Program-made: the position numbers and the translations under genes | The notes under the pieces: generated by a model | Seen by the model: the letters and a program-made list of their open reading frames with translations, nothing else | Databases searched by the model: none | What the model was told of the DNA's origin: nothing | From: CALLVY01 sp937899855 | GTDB lineage: Bacteria; Bacteroidota; Bacteroidia; Chitinophagales; Saprospiraceae | NCBI GenBank assembly: GCA_039820405.1 | Contig: JBCBQC010000001.1 | Span: forward strand, 62,001 to 126,000 | Direction: 5' to 3' | DNA: 64,000 bases | Part shown: positions 33,787-42,270 of the stretch, one piece after another | Numbering within the stretch: position 1 is the stretch's first letter | Layout of the letters: the number at the start of each line of letters is the position of its first letter

Positions 33787-35652
33787 TTAGCGCCCCATGT
33801 GGACCAGCAAAATGGAAATGTCCGAGGGCGAAACCCCGCTGATTCGACTGGCCTGACCAATCGTTCGGGGTTGGAGTTGACTCAGTTTTTCCCGCGCCTC
33901 GTTCGACAGGGCACCGAGCTTTTGGTAGTCAAAATTGTCGTGGATGCGCACGGCCTCCAAGCGGTTCATTTTTTCCACCATCTCCTGTTCCTTGCGGATG
34001 TAGCCCTCGTAGAGCAGGTTGATCTCGGCCAGCTTCACGGCCTCCGCATCGTGGGCTTGGAGCTGCTGATGGAACTCGGGAAGCTGGGCGCGGAGCTCGT
34101 CCAGGTTGACCTGGGGGCGCAGCAGTACGCTGTGAATTTTGACTTTTTGTTTGAGGGGAGCCGAGCCCTTGCCCTCCAGGAAGCCGTTGAGCTGATCGGG
34201 GCTAACGCTGGTCCGGCGGAGTAGTTTTTCTACTCCCCGCGACGCCTCGCGCTTGCTGGCTACCCGCGCCATGCGTTCGTCCAGGCCCCGCATTCCCAGC
34301 TGCTGGGCAATCGGCGTGAGCCGCAGGTCGGCATTGTCCTGCCGGAGCAGAATGCGGTATTCCGCCCGCGAGGTAAACATCCGGTAGGGCTCCTTCGTCC
34401 CCTTGTTGACCAAATCGTCGATCAGTACCCCGATGTAGGCTTCTGAGCGCTTGAGCACCAGCGGCTCTTCCTCCTGGATGGCCCGATGGGCATTGATCCC
34501 GGCGATGAGTCCCTGGCAGGCGGCCTCTTCGTAGCCCGTGGTCCCGTTGATCTGACCGGCAAAAAACAGGTTTTTGACCAGTCGGGTTTCCAGGGAGATT
34601 TGCAATTGGGTGGGGGGGAAGAAATCGTACTCGATGGCGTAGCCGGGCCGGAACATCTTGGCATTCTCAAAGCCGGTAATCATCCGTAGGGCCTTGTACT
34701 GGACGTCCTCGGGGAGGGAGGAGGAAAAACCGTTGACGTAGATTTCGACCGTATCCCAACCTTCGGGTTCGACGAAGAGCTGGTGGCGTTCGCGGTCGGC
34801 AAAGCGGTCGATTTTATCCTCGATACTGGGGCAATAACGCGGTCCCAGCCCCCGGATCCGACCGTTGAACATGGGGGAGCGGTCGAATCCCGTTTTGAGC
34901 ATTTCGTGTACTTGGGGATTGGTATACGCGATGTGGCAATGGCGTTGCTTTTGGAGGGGGGGCGTAGCGGTAAAGGAAAAACGGCCCGGTTCCTCATCGC
35001 CGGGTTGTTCTTCCATTTTACCCCAATCCAGGCTGCGGCCATCCACCCGGGGGGGCGTTCCGGTTTTCATTCGCCCCGCCTCAAAACCCAGCTCGATCAG
35101 CTGCTCGGTAATTCCTGTGGCCGCCCGTTCGCCGGCCCGGCCGCCACCAAACTGCTTCTCCCCGATGTGAATCAAGCCGTTGAGGAAAGTTCCGTTGGTC
35201 AGCACCACCGCCCGCGACTCAATTTCCAAACCCATACCGGTGCGTACGCCGCGTACACGTCCGTCTTTGACGACCAGGCCACTGACCATTTCTTGCCAAA
35301 AATCGATGTGGGGATGGGCCTCCAGCATATTTCGCCACTTCTGGGCAAAGAGCATCCGATCGCTCTGGGCGCGCGGACTCCACATCGCGGGCCCCTTGGA
35401 GCGGTTGAGCATCCGAAACTGGATCATGGTGTGATCGGTAACGACCCCCGAATAACCACCCAGGGCATCGACCTCCCGTACGATTTGCCCCTTGGCCACC
35501 CCACCCATCGCGGGATTGCAGGACATTTGGGCAATGGTCTGCATATTCATCGTGGCGAGGAGAACCTTGGAGCCCATATTCGCTGCCGCTACCGCCGCTT
35601 CACAACCGGCGTGTCCGGCGCCCACTACAATTACGTCATATACTGGAAACAT
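33787..35652 (-). CDS. mnmG: tRNA uridine-5-carboxymethylaminomethyl(34) synthesis enzyme MnmG
   Basis: A 621-residue FAD protein (GidA) that, with MnmE, modifies wobble uridine 34 of several tRNAs in the cytoplasm. The N-terminal dinucleotide-binding motif is 'DVIVVGAGHAGCEAAVAAANMG'; 'SCNPAMGGVAKGQIVREVDALGG' and 'YCPSIEDKIDRF' are invariant family blocks, as is 'PGYAIEYDFF...LFFAGQINGTTGYEEAACQGLIAG'. The helical C-terminal domain that binds tRNA is complete. Length is normal. With trhO it is the second U34-modifying enzyme in the window. Its start is 163 bases from a divergent gene. Confidence 0.97.
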   Translation of the reverse strand: MFPVYDVIVVGAGHAGCEAAVAAANMGSKVLLATMNMQTIAQMSCNPAMGGVAKGQIVREVDALGGYSGVVTDHTMIQFRMLNRSKGPAMWSPRAQSDRMLFAQKWRNMLEAHPHIDFWQEMVSGLVVKDGRVRGVRTGMGLEIESRAVVLTNGTFLNGLIHIGEKQFGGGRAGERAATGITEQLIELGFEAGRMKTGTPPRVDGRSLDWGKMEEQPGDEEPGRFSFTATPPLQKQRHCHIAYTNPQVHEMLKTGFDRSPMFNGRIRGLGPRYCPSIEDKIDRFADRERHQLFVEPEGWDTVEIYVNGFSSSLPEDVQYKALRMITGFENAKMFRPGYAIEYDFFPPTQLQISLETRLVKNLFFAGQINGTTGYEEAACQGLIAGINAHRAIQEEEPLVLKRSEAYIGVLIDDLVNKGTKEPYRMFTSRAEYRILLRQDNADLRLTPIAQQLGMRGLDERMARVASKREASRGVEKLLRRTSVSPDQLNGFLEGKGSAPLKQKVKIHSVLLRPQVNLDELRAQLPEFHQQLQAHDAEAVKLAEINLLYEGYIRKEQEMVEKMNRLEAVRIHDNFDYQKLGALSNEAREKLSQLQPRTIGQASRISGVSPSDISILLVHMGR

Positions 35653-35815
35653 GCGTTTGATTTAAAAATCCATCGGAAAACGTTTCGTTCCCGCCGCAAA
35701 ATTAAGAAATTGCTCGAACTGTAACACGGGCTGGCCTCGCGGCGTTCAAGTTATTACCGGGATTTTACCGCAATTCCGTAATTTTACCTCACCAGACCAA
35801 AATCCTCGAATCGAC

Positions 35816-37237
35816 ATGGCCCGTCAGGCACTAGAAACAGAACAAAAAGCACTAGAAATCAACCTCGATGACCGCATCTACGGTACTTTCGCCGAAATTG
35901 GTGCGGGACAGGAGGTGGCCCGCTATTTTTTCCAGGTGGGAGCAGCGGCGGGTACGATCGCCAAAACGATGTCAGCTTACGATAAGGTGTACTCCGACAA
36001 GATCTACGGCCCCGAGGCCAGCGGCCGCTACGTCTGTGAATCGCGCGTCTACAAAATGCTCGATCACGAGTGTGATTTGATGAATACGCGGCTGCAAAAC
36101 GAACGGCCCGGCACCAATTTCTTCGTCTTCGCCGATACGGTATCGGCCATCAATTTTCAGCGGACCATCAAGGGCGACGGCTGGTTGGGCATTCGCTTTC
36201 AGCTCGAACCCGATGCCGAATACAACGAAATCGTCCTCCACGTCAAAATGCTGGACAACGACAACCAACTCCAGCAACAAGCCATCGGTGTACTGGGCGT
36301 CAACCTGATCTACGCCTGCTATTACTACAACGATGACCCCGAGGTGATGCTCCAATCCCTGATCGACAACCTCCACGACCGGATCGCCATCGATATGATT
36401 CGGATCACGGGACCCAATTTTAGCGCGCTCGACAACCGCCTACTCTGTCTCTACCTGGTCAAGCACAAACTGACCGACGTGGCCATGTTCGGTCCCGATA
36501 AGCGCAGCATCCACGCCTCGGAGTTTTTGTACCGCAAGGACGTGCTGGTGGTTCGGGGCAGCTACCGCCCCCCCACCCTGGTCAACCTCGATATGATTCG
36601 ATCGAGTTTCGAACAATTCCGCGGCGAAGCGGAGGTCAATGCGGGCAAAACCTTCCTGCTCACCGAAATCACCCTGGACAACCTCCGGGCCGATGGCGAG
36701 CTCGACGAAAAGGACTTTACGGACCGAGCCGAACTCCTCTGCGCCCTGGGCCAAACCGTGGTAATCTCCAATTCCGAACGCTACCAAAAACTCATTTCCT
36801 ACCTGGCGGACTACAGGATCGGTCAGTTGGGCTTGGTCATCGGGGCCCGGCAAATTCTGGAACTGATCAACGATAAATACTACGAAAATCAGGACGGGAA
36901 TCTATTGGCCTCGTTCGGCGAATTGTTTACCCGCAACGTCAAGATGTACGTCTACCCCGCCATGCAGGAAGGCAGCGAGGAGCTGATGACCAGCCAAAAC
37001 CTCCCCGTCCCCGAGGGACTCAAATTTTTGTACCAGCACCTACTGGACAGCCACCAAATTGAAGACATCCTAAAGTTCAAGGCGGAAAACCTCCACATCT
37101 TCTCCAAATCGGTCCTCCAGATGCTGCAAAACGATGAGGAAGGCTGGGACAGTATGGTTCCCGAAAAGGTAGCCAAGTTGATCCGCGAGCAATGCCTCTT
37201 TGGCTTTCCCTACGAGCAAATGGAATTTGAATACTGA
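35816..37237 (+). CDS. Conserved Bacteroidota protein of unknown function, 473 aa
   Basis: A soluble 473-residue protein with no signal peptide. The N-terminus is strongly patterned: 'LEINLDDRIYGTFAEIGAGQEVARYFFQVGAAAGTIAKTMSAYDKVYSDKIYG'. Proteins with this start have at times been labelled nicotinate-nucleotide adenylyltransferase, but I see no nucleotidyltransferase HxGH or ISSTxxR motif to support it. The middle ('ALDNRLLCLYLVKHKLTDVAMFGPDKRSIHASEFLYRKDVLVVRGSYRPPTLVNLDMI') may be a ligand-binding alpha/beta domain. An upstream TAATTTTA at ~35780 resembles a -7 box with one mismatch. It is likely a housekeeping protein given how well-formed the sequence is, but its role is unknown. Confidence 0.82.
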   Translation: MARQALETEQKALEINLDDRIYGTFAEIGAGQEVARYFFQVGAAAGTIAKTMSAYDKVYSDKIYGPEASGRYVCESRVYKMLDHECDLMNTRLQNERPGTNFFVFADTVSAINFQRTIKGDGWLGIRFQLEPDAEYNEIVLHVKMLDNDNQLQQQAIGVLGVNLIYACYYYNDDPEVMLQSLIDNLHDRIAIDMIRITGPNFSALDNRLLCLYLVKHKLTDVAMFGPDKRSIHASEFLYRKDVLVVRGSYRPPTLVNLDMIRSSFEQFRGEAEVNAGKTFLLTEITLDNLRADGELDEKDFTDRAELLCALGQTVVISNSERYQKLISYLADYRIGQLGLVIGARQILELINDKYYENQDGNLLASFGELFTRNVKMYVYPAMQEGSEELMTSQNLPVPEGLKFLYQHLLDSHQIEDILKFKAENLHIFSKSVLQMLQNDEEGWDSMVPEKVAKLIREQCLFGFPYEQMEFEY

Positions 37238-37254
37238 TTCGTAGCCGCAAAAAA

Positions 37255-38100
37255 ATGACCATGATGAACCCATTCTGCTGGGGGCTGCTCCTCCTCCTCG
37301 GGGTACTGGCCTGCCAGGGCTCCGAAAGCCCCGCCAACGAGGCTCCCCTATCGAGCCACAAAACGGTAGACAGCAGCACCGCTACGGCGCTTGCCACCAC
37401 AGCCCAAACCCCTCCGCCAATCGATACCAGTATTACCCTGAGCTACCTCATGGGACAGTTTGATCCCGCCAAGGATGAGCGCTTCGTCGAAGTCAAAGCG
37501 CCCTACGGCGATCGCGGGGGGCTCTTCCTCCGGCGTGAGGTCTACCAGCAGTTGGTAGCCATGGCCGACTCGGCCCGAGCCGCGGGCGTTCAACTCGTCG
37601 TCCGATCGGCCACCCGCAATTTTAAACGGCAAAAGGCCATCTGGGAAGCCAAGTGGACCGGCGCCCGCCTCGTCGATGGGCAAGACCTTTCCAAAACGCT
37701 ACCCGACCCCCTCGCCCGGGCCCGGAAAATCCTCGAATGGAGTTCAATGCCGGGTAGCTCGCGTCACCACTGGGGGACCGACCTCGACCTCAACGCTTTC
37801 GAAAACGACTACTTCGAATCTGGGCGGGGCCTGCGCGAGTACGAATGGCTCCTCGCCAATGCCCCCCGTTTTGGTTTTTGCCAGACCTATTCCCCCAAAG
37901 GGCCCCAACGCCCCGTCGGCTACAACGAGGAGAAGTGGCACTGGTCTTACCTGCCCCTCTCCCAAGCCCTCACCGAACAGGCCGAATTGCGCTTGCGCAA
38001 CGAGGACATCAGCGGTTTTAAAGGCGCCGAAACCGCCCCCGACATCGACATCGTCCGCAATTACGTCCTCGGGATCAACCCGGAGTGCAAACGCGATTAA
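37255..38100 (+). CDS. VanY-like D-alanyl-D-alanine carboxypeptidase lipoprotein (M15B)
   Basis: A 281-residue envelope zinc peptidase that should remove the terminal D-Ala from peptidoglycan stem peptides. It has a lipoprotein signal (WGLLLLLGVLACQGS), a Ser/Thr-rich linker to ~60, then the M15 fold. Zinc and catalytic motifs are seen in 'SSRHHWGTDLDLN' (SxHxxGxxxD) and 'EKWHWSY' (ExxHW). 'LVVRSATRNFKRQKAIWEAKW' corresponds to the substrate-binding SGYRS-Q region. ATG 37255 or 37264 can start translation. It follows the unknown 473-residue gene after 17 bases and is separated from the next gene by a promoter at 38117-38145. Confidence 0.88.
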   Translation: MTMMNPFCWGLLLLLGVLACQGSESPANEAPLSSHKTVDSSTATALATTAQTPPPIDTSITLSYLMGQFDPAKDERFVEVKAPYGDRGGLFLRREVYQQLVAMADSARAAGVQLVVRSATRNFKRQKAIWEAKWTGARLVDGQDLSKTLPDPLARARKILEWSSMPGSSRHHWGTDLDLNAFENDYFESGRGLREYEWLLANAPRFGFCQTYSPKGPQRPVGYNEEKWHWSYLPLSQALTEQAELRLRNEDISGFKGAETAPDIDIVRNYVLGINPECKRD

Positions 38101-38116
38101 CCTTTCGCTGGTTTTC

Positions 38117-38145
38117 TTGTTTTAAAAAGGTTTCGACTACCTTTG
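38117..38145 (+). promoter_or_regulatory. Bacteroidota-type promoter of the redoxin-rluA-thiL operon
   Basis: TTG at 38117-38119 and TACCTTTG at 38138-38145 (TAnnTTTG consensus) with an 18-base spacer. The predicted start, about 38151, leaves a leader of roughly 16 bases before ATG 38167. Confidence 0.7.
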
Positions 38146-38166
38146 CAGCCAGAAAAAATAAGCACC

Positions 38167-38724
38167 ATGGCACGAACACCTTCTAATATGCTGGAGCTAG
38201 GCACCACCGCTCCCGATTTTACCCTGCTCGACACCGTATCGGGCCAAGAACGGTCCCTCCATGATTTACACGCCGACCGTGGAACGGTGGTGATGTTTAT
38301 CTGCAACCACTGCCCCTACGTACTGCACGTCAACGAGGAATTGGTGCGCCTGGCCAATGACTATCGCACGCGAGGCATCGCCTTTGTCGCCATCAGTTCC
38401 AACGATGTGGTCAACTACCCCCAGGACGGCCCCGAACGGATGACCGAACACGCCGCCAAGGTGGGCTATCCTTTTCCCTACCTGTACGACGAAAGCCAGG
38501 CCGTTGCCAAGGCTTACGACGCCGCTTGTACCCCCGATTTTTACCTCTTCGACGGCGAGCAAAAGCTCGTTTACCGCGGCCAAATGGATGGCGCGCGCCC
38601 GGGCAGCGCAGTTCCCGCCGACGGGCGGGACCTGCGGGCAGCACTGGATGCCTTGCTGGCGGGACGGGAAATCGATCCCGTACAGCAGCCAAGTTTGGGT
38701 TGTAACATCAAATGGAAAAACTAG
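38167..38724 (+). CDS. Thioredoxin-like peroxiredoxin (redoxin) family protein
   Basis: A 185-residue cytoplasmic redoxin. The fold is of the AhpC/TSA type: 'LELGTTAPDFTLLDTVSGQERSLHDL', then 'VVMFICNHCPYVLHVNEELVRLANDY', with a CxxC motif (CNHC) in place of the single peroxidatic Cys, 'CTPDFYLFDGEQKLVYRGQMDGARPG', and a cis-Pro segment. The C-terminal 'QPSLGCNIKWK' with a third Cys is typical of this subfamily. It probably reduces peroxides or protein disulfides; the exact substrate is not known. ATG 38167 lies 16 bases after the predicted transcription start. It is the first gene of an operon with rluA-like (3-base gap) and thiL. Confidence 0.88.
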   Translation: MARTPSNMLELGTTAPDFTLLDTVSGQERSLHDLHADRGTVVMFICNHCPYVLHVNEELVRLANDYRTRGIAFVAISSNDVVNYPQDGPERMTEHAAKVGYPFPYLYDESQAVAKAYDAACTPDFYLFDGEQKLVYRGQMDGARPGSAVPADGRDLRAALDALLAGREIDPVQQPSLGCNIKWKN

Positions 38725-38727
38725 CGG

Positions 38728-39387
38728 ATGAACTCCATCGGCGAACTAGTACTGTACAAGAACAACCAACTCATCGCACTCAACAAGCCCTGTGGAGTAG
38801 CTGTCCAGCCCGATCGCTCGACAGACAAATCGCTCTTCGACCTGGCCGAGATTTACACCAGCTCCAAGTTGCACCTCATCCACCGGGTGGATCGACCGGT
38901 CAGCGGAGTCGTATTGTTTGCCAAAAATAAAAAGGCGGTGGCGGCGATCAACGAGCAGGTGCGGCAGCGGAAAATTCAAAAGACCTACCTGGCCATCGTG
39001 GCCCAGGAGCCGGAGCCGGCGGCGGGAAAGCTGGTCCACCACTTGGTAAAAAATGGTCGTACCAACCACAGCCGGGCCTTTGCGGAGCCGCAGCCCCGTA
39101 GCAAAGAAGCGGTAATGGAGTACCGCACCCTGGCCAGCAGCGAACGCTACCACCTGCTGGAAGTCGACCTGCTCACGGGCCGGCACCACCAAATCCGGGC
39201 CCAGCTGGGAGCGATTGGCTCACCGGTTCGGGGGGATGACAAATACGGTTTTCGCCGGGGCAACCGCGATCGGTCGATTCAACTACACGCTTGGAAATTG
39301 CGTTTTCAACATCCCGTCTCAATGGAGTGGGTCGAGCTGGTAGCGCCCCCGCCGGACGAACCGATTTGGCGGGCCTTTAATCTTTAA
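38728..39387 (+). CDS. RluA-family pseudouridine synthase
   Basis: A 219-residue enzyme that isomerises uridine to pseudouridine in rRNA or tRNA. The catalytic block is 'LHLIHRVDRPVSGVVLFAKNKKAVAAINEQ', with the active-site Asp in HRVD (HRLD in most members); 'HHLVKNGRTNHSRAF' and 'LLTGRHHQIRAQLGAIGSPVRGDDKYG' are the following family motifs. It lacks an S4 domain and is short, like RluC/RluF-type stand-alone enzymes of Bacteroidota. The target position cannot be read from sequence. It begins four bases after the redoxin stop and ends 16 before thiL. Confidence 0.92.
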   Translation: MNSIGELVLYKNNQLIALNKPCGVAVQPDRSTDKSLFDLAEIYTSSKLHLIHRVDRPVSGVVLFAKNKKAVAAINEQVRQRKIQKTYLAIVAQEPEPAAGKLVHHLVKNGRTNHSRAFAEPQPRSKEAVMEYRTLASSERYHLLEVDLLTGRHHQIRAQLGAIGSPVRGDDKYGFRRGNRDRSIQLHAWKLRFQHPVSMEWVELVAPPPDEPIWRAFNL

Positions 39388-39402
39388 AAAATACACGAAA
39401 CC

Positions 39403-40458
39403 ATGGCGGAAGCATCTCCCCAACGGACCGACGTCAACGAGCTCGGTGAATTTGGCTTAATCGAACACCTGACCAAACAGCGCCCCGAAACCACCCAACA
39501 CGCCTCGACGATCAAGAGCATCGGCGACGACGCCGCCGTCATCGATCAGGGCGATGCCCTGACGGTCGTATCGACCGACATGCTGGTGGAGGGTATCCAT
39601 TTTGACCTCATGTACACCCCGCTCAAGCACCTGGGCTACAAGTCGGTCGTGGTCAATCTCTCCGACATCTACGCCATGAACGCCCAGCCCGAGCAAATCA
39701 CGGTGTCCATCGCCATCTCCAACCGCTTCTCGGTCGAGGCGCTGGAAGAACTCTACGATGGCATCTACACGGCCTGCCGCTACTACGGCGTCGACCTGGT
39801 GGGCGGCGACATGACCAGCTCCCCCCGGGGGATGGTCATCAGCGTAACGGCCATCGGCAAGGGTACGCGGGAAAAACTCACTTACCGCAATACCGCCAAG
39901 GTCGGTGACCTGCTCTGCGTCACCGGCAACTTGGGCGCCGCCTACCTGGGGCTGCAAATTTTGGAACGGGAAAAACAATTGTACCTCTCCAACCCCGGCA
40001 TCCAACCCGACCTGGAAGATCAGGACTTCCTCGTGGGTCGCCAACTCAAGCCCGAAGCCCGCCGCGATATGATCGAGCTGTTTGCCAAAAACCAGCTCGT
40101 TCCCACCGCCATGATCGACATCTCGGATGGCCTGGCCTCGGAAATTTTTCACCTTTGCCAACAGTCCGGTACCGGAGCTTTTGTAGAGGAAAGTGGCGTC
40201 CCCATTCACCCGGACGCCGAGCTGATGGCGCTCAAGTTCCAACTCGATCCCATCACCTGTGCCCTGAGCGGTGGCGAAGATTACGAACTCCTCTTTACCA
40301 TCGACCCCGCCGACGTCGACAAGGTCAAATACCTCCCCGACATCTACATCATGGGCGAAATGACCCGACCCGAAGATGGCATCAAGCTACACACCAAGGG
40401 CGGCAACATTCACCCCATCAAGGCCCAGGGCTGGCGGCATTTTGGGGGAGGAGCCTAG
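39403..40458 (+). CDS. thiL: Thiamine-monophosphate kinase
   Basis: A 351-residue ThiL, which phosphorylates thiamine monophosphate to the cofactor thiamine diphosphate. Family blocks are 'LGEFGLIEHL', 'SIGDDAAVIDQGDALTVVSTDMLVEGIHFDL' (metal-binding aspartates), 'KSVVVNLSDIYAMNAQPEQITVSIAI', 'YGVDLVGGDMTSSP', 'AMIDISDGLASEIFHL' and 'ALSGGEDYELLFTI'. It is normal in length. It is the last gene of the operon and converges on the nucleoside phosphorylase gene. No TPP riboswitch is visible upstream, which is expected for a gene inside an operon of unrelated function. Confidence 0.95.
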   Translation: MAEASPQRTDVNELGEFGLIEHLTKQRPETTQHASTIKSIGDDAAVIDQGDALTVVSTDMLVEGIHFDLMYTPLKHLGYKSVVVNLSDIYAMNAQPEQITVSIAISNRFSVEALEELYDGIYTACRYYGVDLVGGDMTSSPRGMVISVTAIGKGTREKLTYRNTAKVGDLLCVTGNLGAAYLGLQILEREKQLYLSNPGIQPDLEDQDFLVGRQLKPEARRDMIELFAKNQLVPTAMIDISDGLASEIFHLCQQSGTGAFVEESGVPIHPDAELMALKFQLDPITCALSGGEDYELLFTIDPADVDKVKYLPDIYIMGEMTRPEDGIKLHTKGGNIHPIKAQGWRHFGGGA

Positions 40459-40467
40459 GCATTTCCT

Positions 40468-41310
40468 TTACTGCTCCGCACTCATCGCCAGCAGCAACTC
40501 GACTACAATTTTTCGCATCTTGGGCTCCACCTCCTTGGCCAGGGCGATGACGCTCTCGACGGTCGTCACTCGGATTTCCTCCGGCGGATAGCATTTATTC
40601 GACACCACGGATAGGACGAAAATGGGTAGTGCCATGTGGCGCGCTACCAATACTTCGGGGACGGTCGACATGCCGACCACATCGCCCCCAATGCGGTGTA
40701 GGAATTGGTATTCGGCGGGCGTTTCCAGGTTGGGGCCCTGGAGGGCGACGTAGACGCCTTCGTGGGCGCGGATGTCGTGGGCCGCCGCAATGGTCAGAGC
40801 GCGGGCGTTGAGCGCGCGGTCGTAGGTGTGGAGCAGGTCGGGAAAACGGGGACCGAGTCTTTCGTCATTGGGGCCGCGGAGGGGATTTTCCGGTTGGAGG
40901 TTGATGTGGTCCCGGATGAAGACGATGTCACCGGCTTCGATGCCGGCATTGGTGCTGCCGGAGACGTTGGAGATCAGGAGGCGTTCGATTCCCAGGCCGT
41001 GGAGTACGCGGACGGGAAAGGTCACCTGCTGCATCGAATAGCCTTCGTAATAGTGAAAGCGGCCGGCCATGGCGACGATGGCTTGCCCGGCGAGGGTCCC
41101 GAAGAGGAGCTTCCCCCGGTGGCTCTGTACCGTGGATACGGGAAAGTGGGGAATCTCGCCGTAGGGGATTTCGGCTTCAATGTCGATCTCATCGGTCAGG
41201 TTACCGAGTCCCGTGCCGAGGATGATCCCGTAACGGGGTTTTAGCGCTACCCTTTGGCGCAGGTAGGCCAGGCTTTCTTGGACTTGGTCGTAAATGGGAT
41301 TGGTGTGCAA
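40468..41310 (-). CDS. Purine-nucleoside phosphorylase (PNP class I)
   Basis: A 280-residue enzyme that splits purine nucleosides with phosphate, in purine salvage. Trimeric-PNP motifs: 'YGIILGTGLGNLTDEI', 'SHRGKLLFGTLAG', 'MAGRFHYYEGYSMQQVTFPVRVL' (phosphate and ribose sites), 'LLISNVSGSTNAGIEAGDIVFIRDHINL' and 'VYVALQGPNLETPAEY', then 'VGMSTVPEVLVARHM'. The usual first residue after the dinucleotide loop is Asn in SNAAGG; here it reads SNVSGS, typical of some Bacteroidota. No ATG is in frame: the most fitting start is TTG 41310 (MHTNPIYDQ), giving the family length; the frame is open to 41424. Confidence 0.92.
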   Translation of the reverse strand: MHTNPIYDQVQESLAYLRQRVALKPRYGIILGTGLGNLTDEIDIEAEIPYGEIPHFPVSTVQSHRGKLLFGTLAGQAIVAMAGRFHYYEGYSMQQVTFPVRVLHGLGIERLLISNVSGSTNAGIEAGDIVFIRDHINLQPENPLRGPNDERLGPRFPDLLHTYDRALNARALTIAAAHDIRAHEGVYVALQGPNLETPAEYQFLHRIGGDVVGMSTVPEVLVARHMALPIFVLSVVSNKCYPPEEIRVTTVESVIALAKEVEPKMRKIVVELLLAMSAEQ

Positions 41311-41633
41311 GGTATCCGTTTTTGGGCAGCAGCGAAGTAGGGCCAGTGCTACCGTAGCTTCCCATTCGCAGCGCTGGGATAGCGCCCACTGGGCTGCCGT
41401 GAAAAAATAATCGACAAGATACAAATCCTGGACATAGGTACCCGCTCGGGGCGCTCAATTTACCAGCGCGATCCAACAATATCCTTGGGACAAAAAATCC
41501 GCTTCGCCCCTAGGGTTGATCATTACATCAAGCAAAAAGTCCGGGGAGTTGGGACGAAAATTCTATATTTGAAGGCAAAAGGAGGAAGCTGAAAATCCCA
41601 AACAGAGTAGGCGAAAACGCAAAAACTTGAAAA
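41311..41633. other. Divergent intergenic region
   Basis: About 320 bases between the nucleoside phosphorylase and a lipoprotein gene. The phosphorylase frame remains open through 41424, but that translation is low-quality. I see no second gene, RNA or repeat. A -7-like box for the rightward gene lies at 41564-41571. Confidence 0.5.
41564..41571 (+). promoter_or_regulatory. Putative -7 box upstream of the EGF-like lipoprotein gene
   Basis: TATATTTG matches TAnnTTTG exactly and lies 62 bases before the ATG. A properly spaced TTTG/TTG is not evident (the nearest TTG leaves only ~12 bases), so the assignment is tentative. Confidence 0.4.
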
Positions 41634-42221
41634 ATGAAAAACACCAATTTCCTATTGTTGTTCCTGTGCTCGAGCGCTACCCTGCTCCTGTTCAACGCCT
41701 GCGAAGAAGAGGAGATGATGGAAGAGATGGACCCTTGCGAAAGTGTCGAATGCCTCAATGGGGGTACCTGTACGGACGGAACTTGCAGTTGCCCCACTGG
41801 TTTTACCGGTACGAATTGCGAAACCACGACGGGCTGTACGGATGAGCTGGCGGTGAATTACGATATGAATGCGATGGAAGACGATGGCAGCTGCCGCTAC
41901 CCGGGTGACGTGTTCGTAGGTGACTGGGTGGTGACCATGTTCGTTGGGGGTGCAGCCGTTGATACCGTGATGCATACCTCCGTGATCACCAAGGAAGATA
42001 ATACCAACATTTTAATCACTTCTACTTATCCCACTACTCCCGTACCGGAGTATTTCCTGAATACCAACCCGCTCATCGTTGATTGGGCCAATAAAGTATT
42101 CACTAGACCCAACACTACCGTTAACGGAACCATTACGGATGAAGACAATTTCGAAGTGACTTATAGATTTAGTAGATCCACAGCTATCTTCGAGGTAAGG
42201 CAAGAATTCCGGCGGCAGTAA
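41634..42221 (+). CDS. Lipoprotein with EGF-like domain
   Basis: A 195-residue lipoprotein (signal MKNTNFLLLFLCSSATLLLFNAC). After an acidic stretch (EEEEMMEEMD) it has one EGF-like unit, 'CESVECLNGGTCTDGTCSCPTGFTGTNCE' (six cysteines, residues ~33-62), followed by 'GCTDELAVNYDMNAMEDDGSCRY', a short Cys-containing motif often found in Bacteroidota surface proteins. Residues ~85-195 look like a lipocalin-like beta domain ('GDWVVTMFVGG...VNGTITDEDNFEVTYRF') resembling small lipoproteins of the phylum. The role is unknown. It converges with the HExxH lipoprotein gene 50 bases away. Confidence 0.85.
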   Translation: MKNTNFLLLFLCSSATLLLFNACEEEEMMEEMDPCESVECLNGGTCTDGTCSCPTGFTGTNCETTTGCTDELAVNYDMNAMEDDGSCRYPGDVFVGDWVVTMFVGGAAVDTVMHTSVITKEDNTNILITSTYPTTPVPEYFLNTNPLIVDWANKVFTRPNTTVNGTITDEDNFEVTYRFSRSTAIFEVRQEFRRQ

Positions 42222-42270
42222 GGCTCCGCCCGGGTACTTCCACTGCGAGCGAGACTCCACACAACACAGC

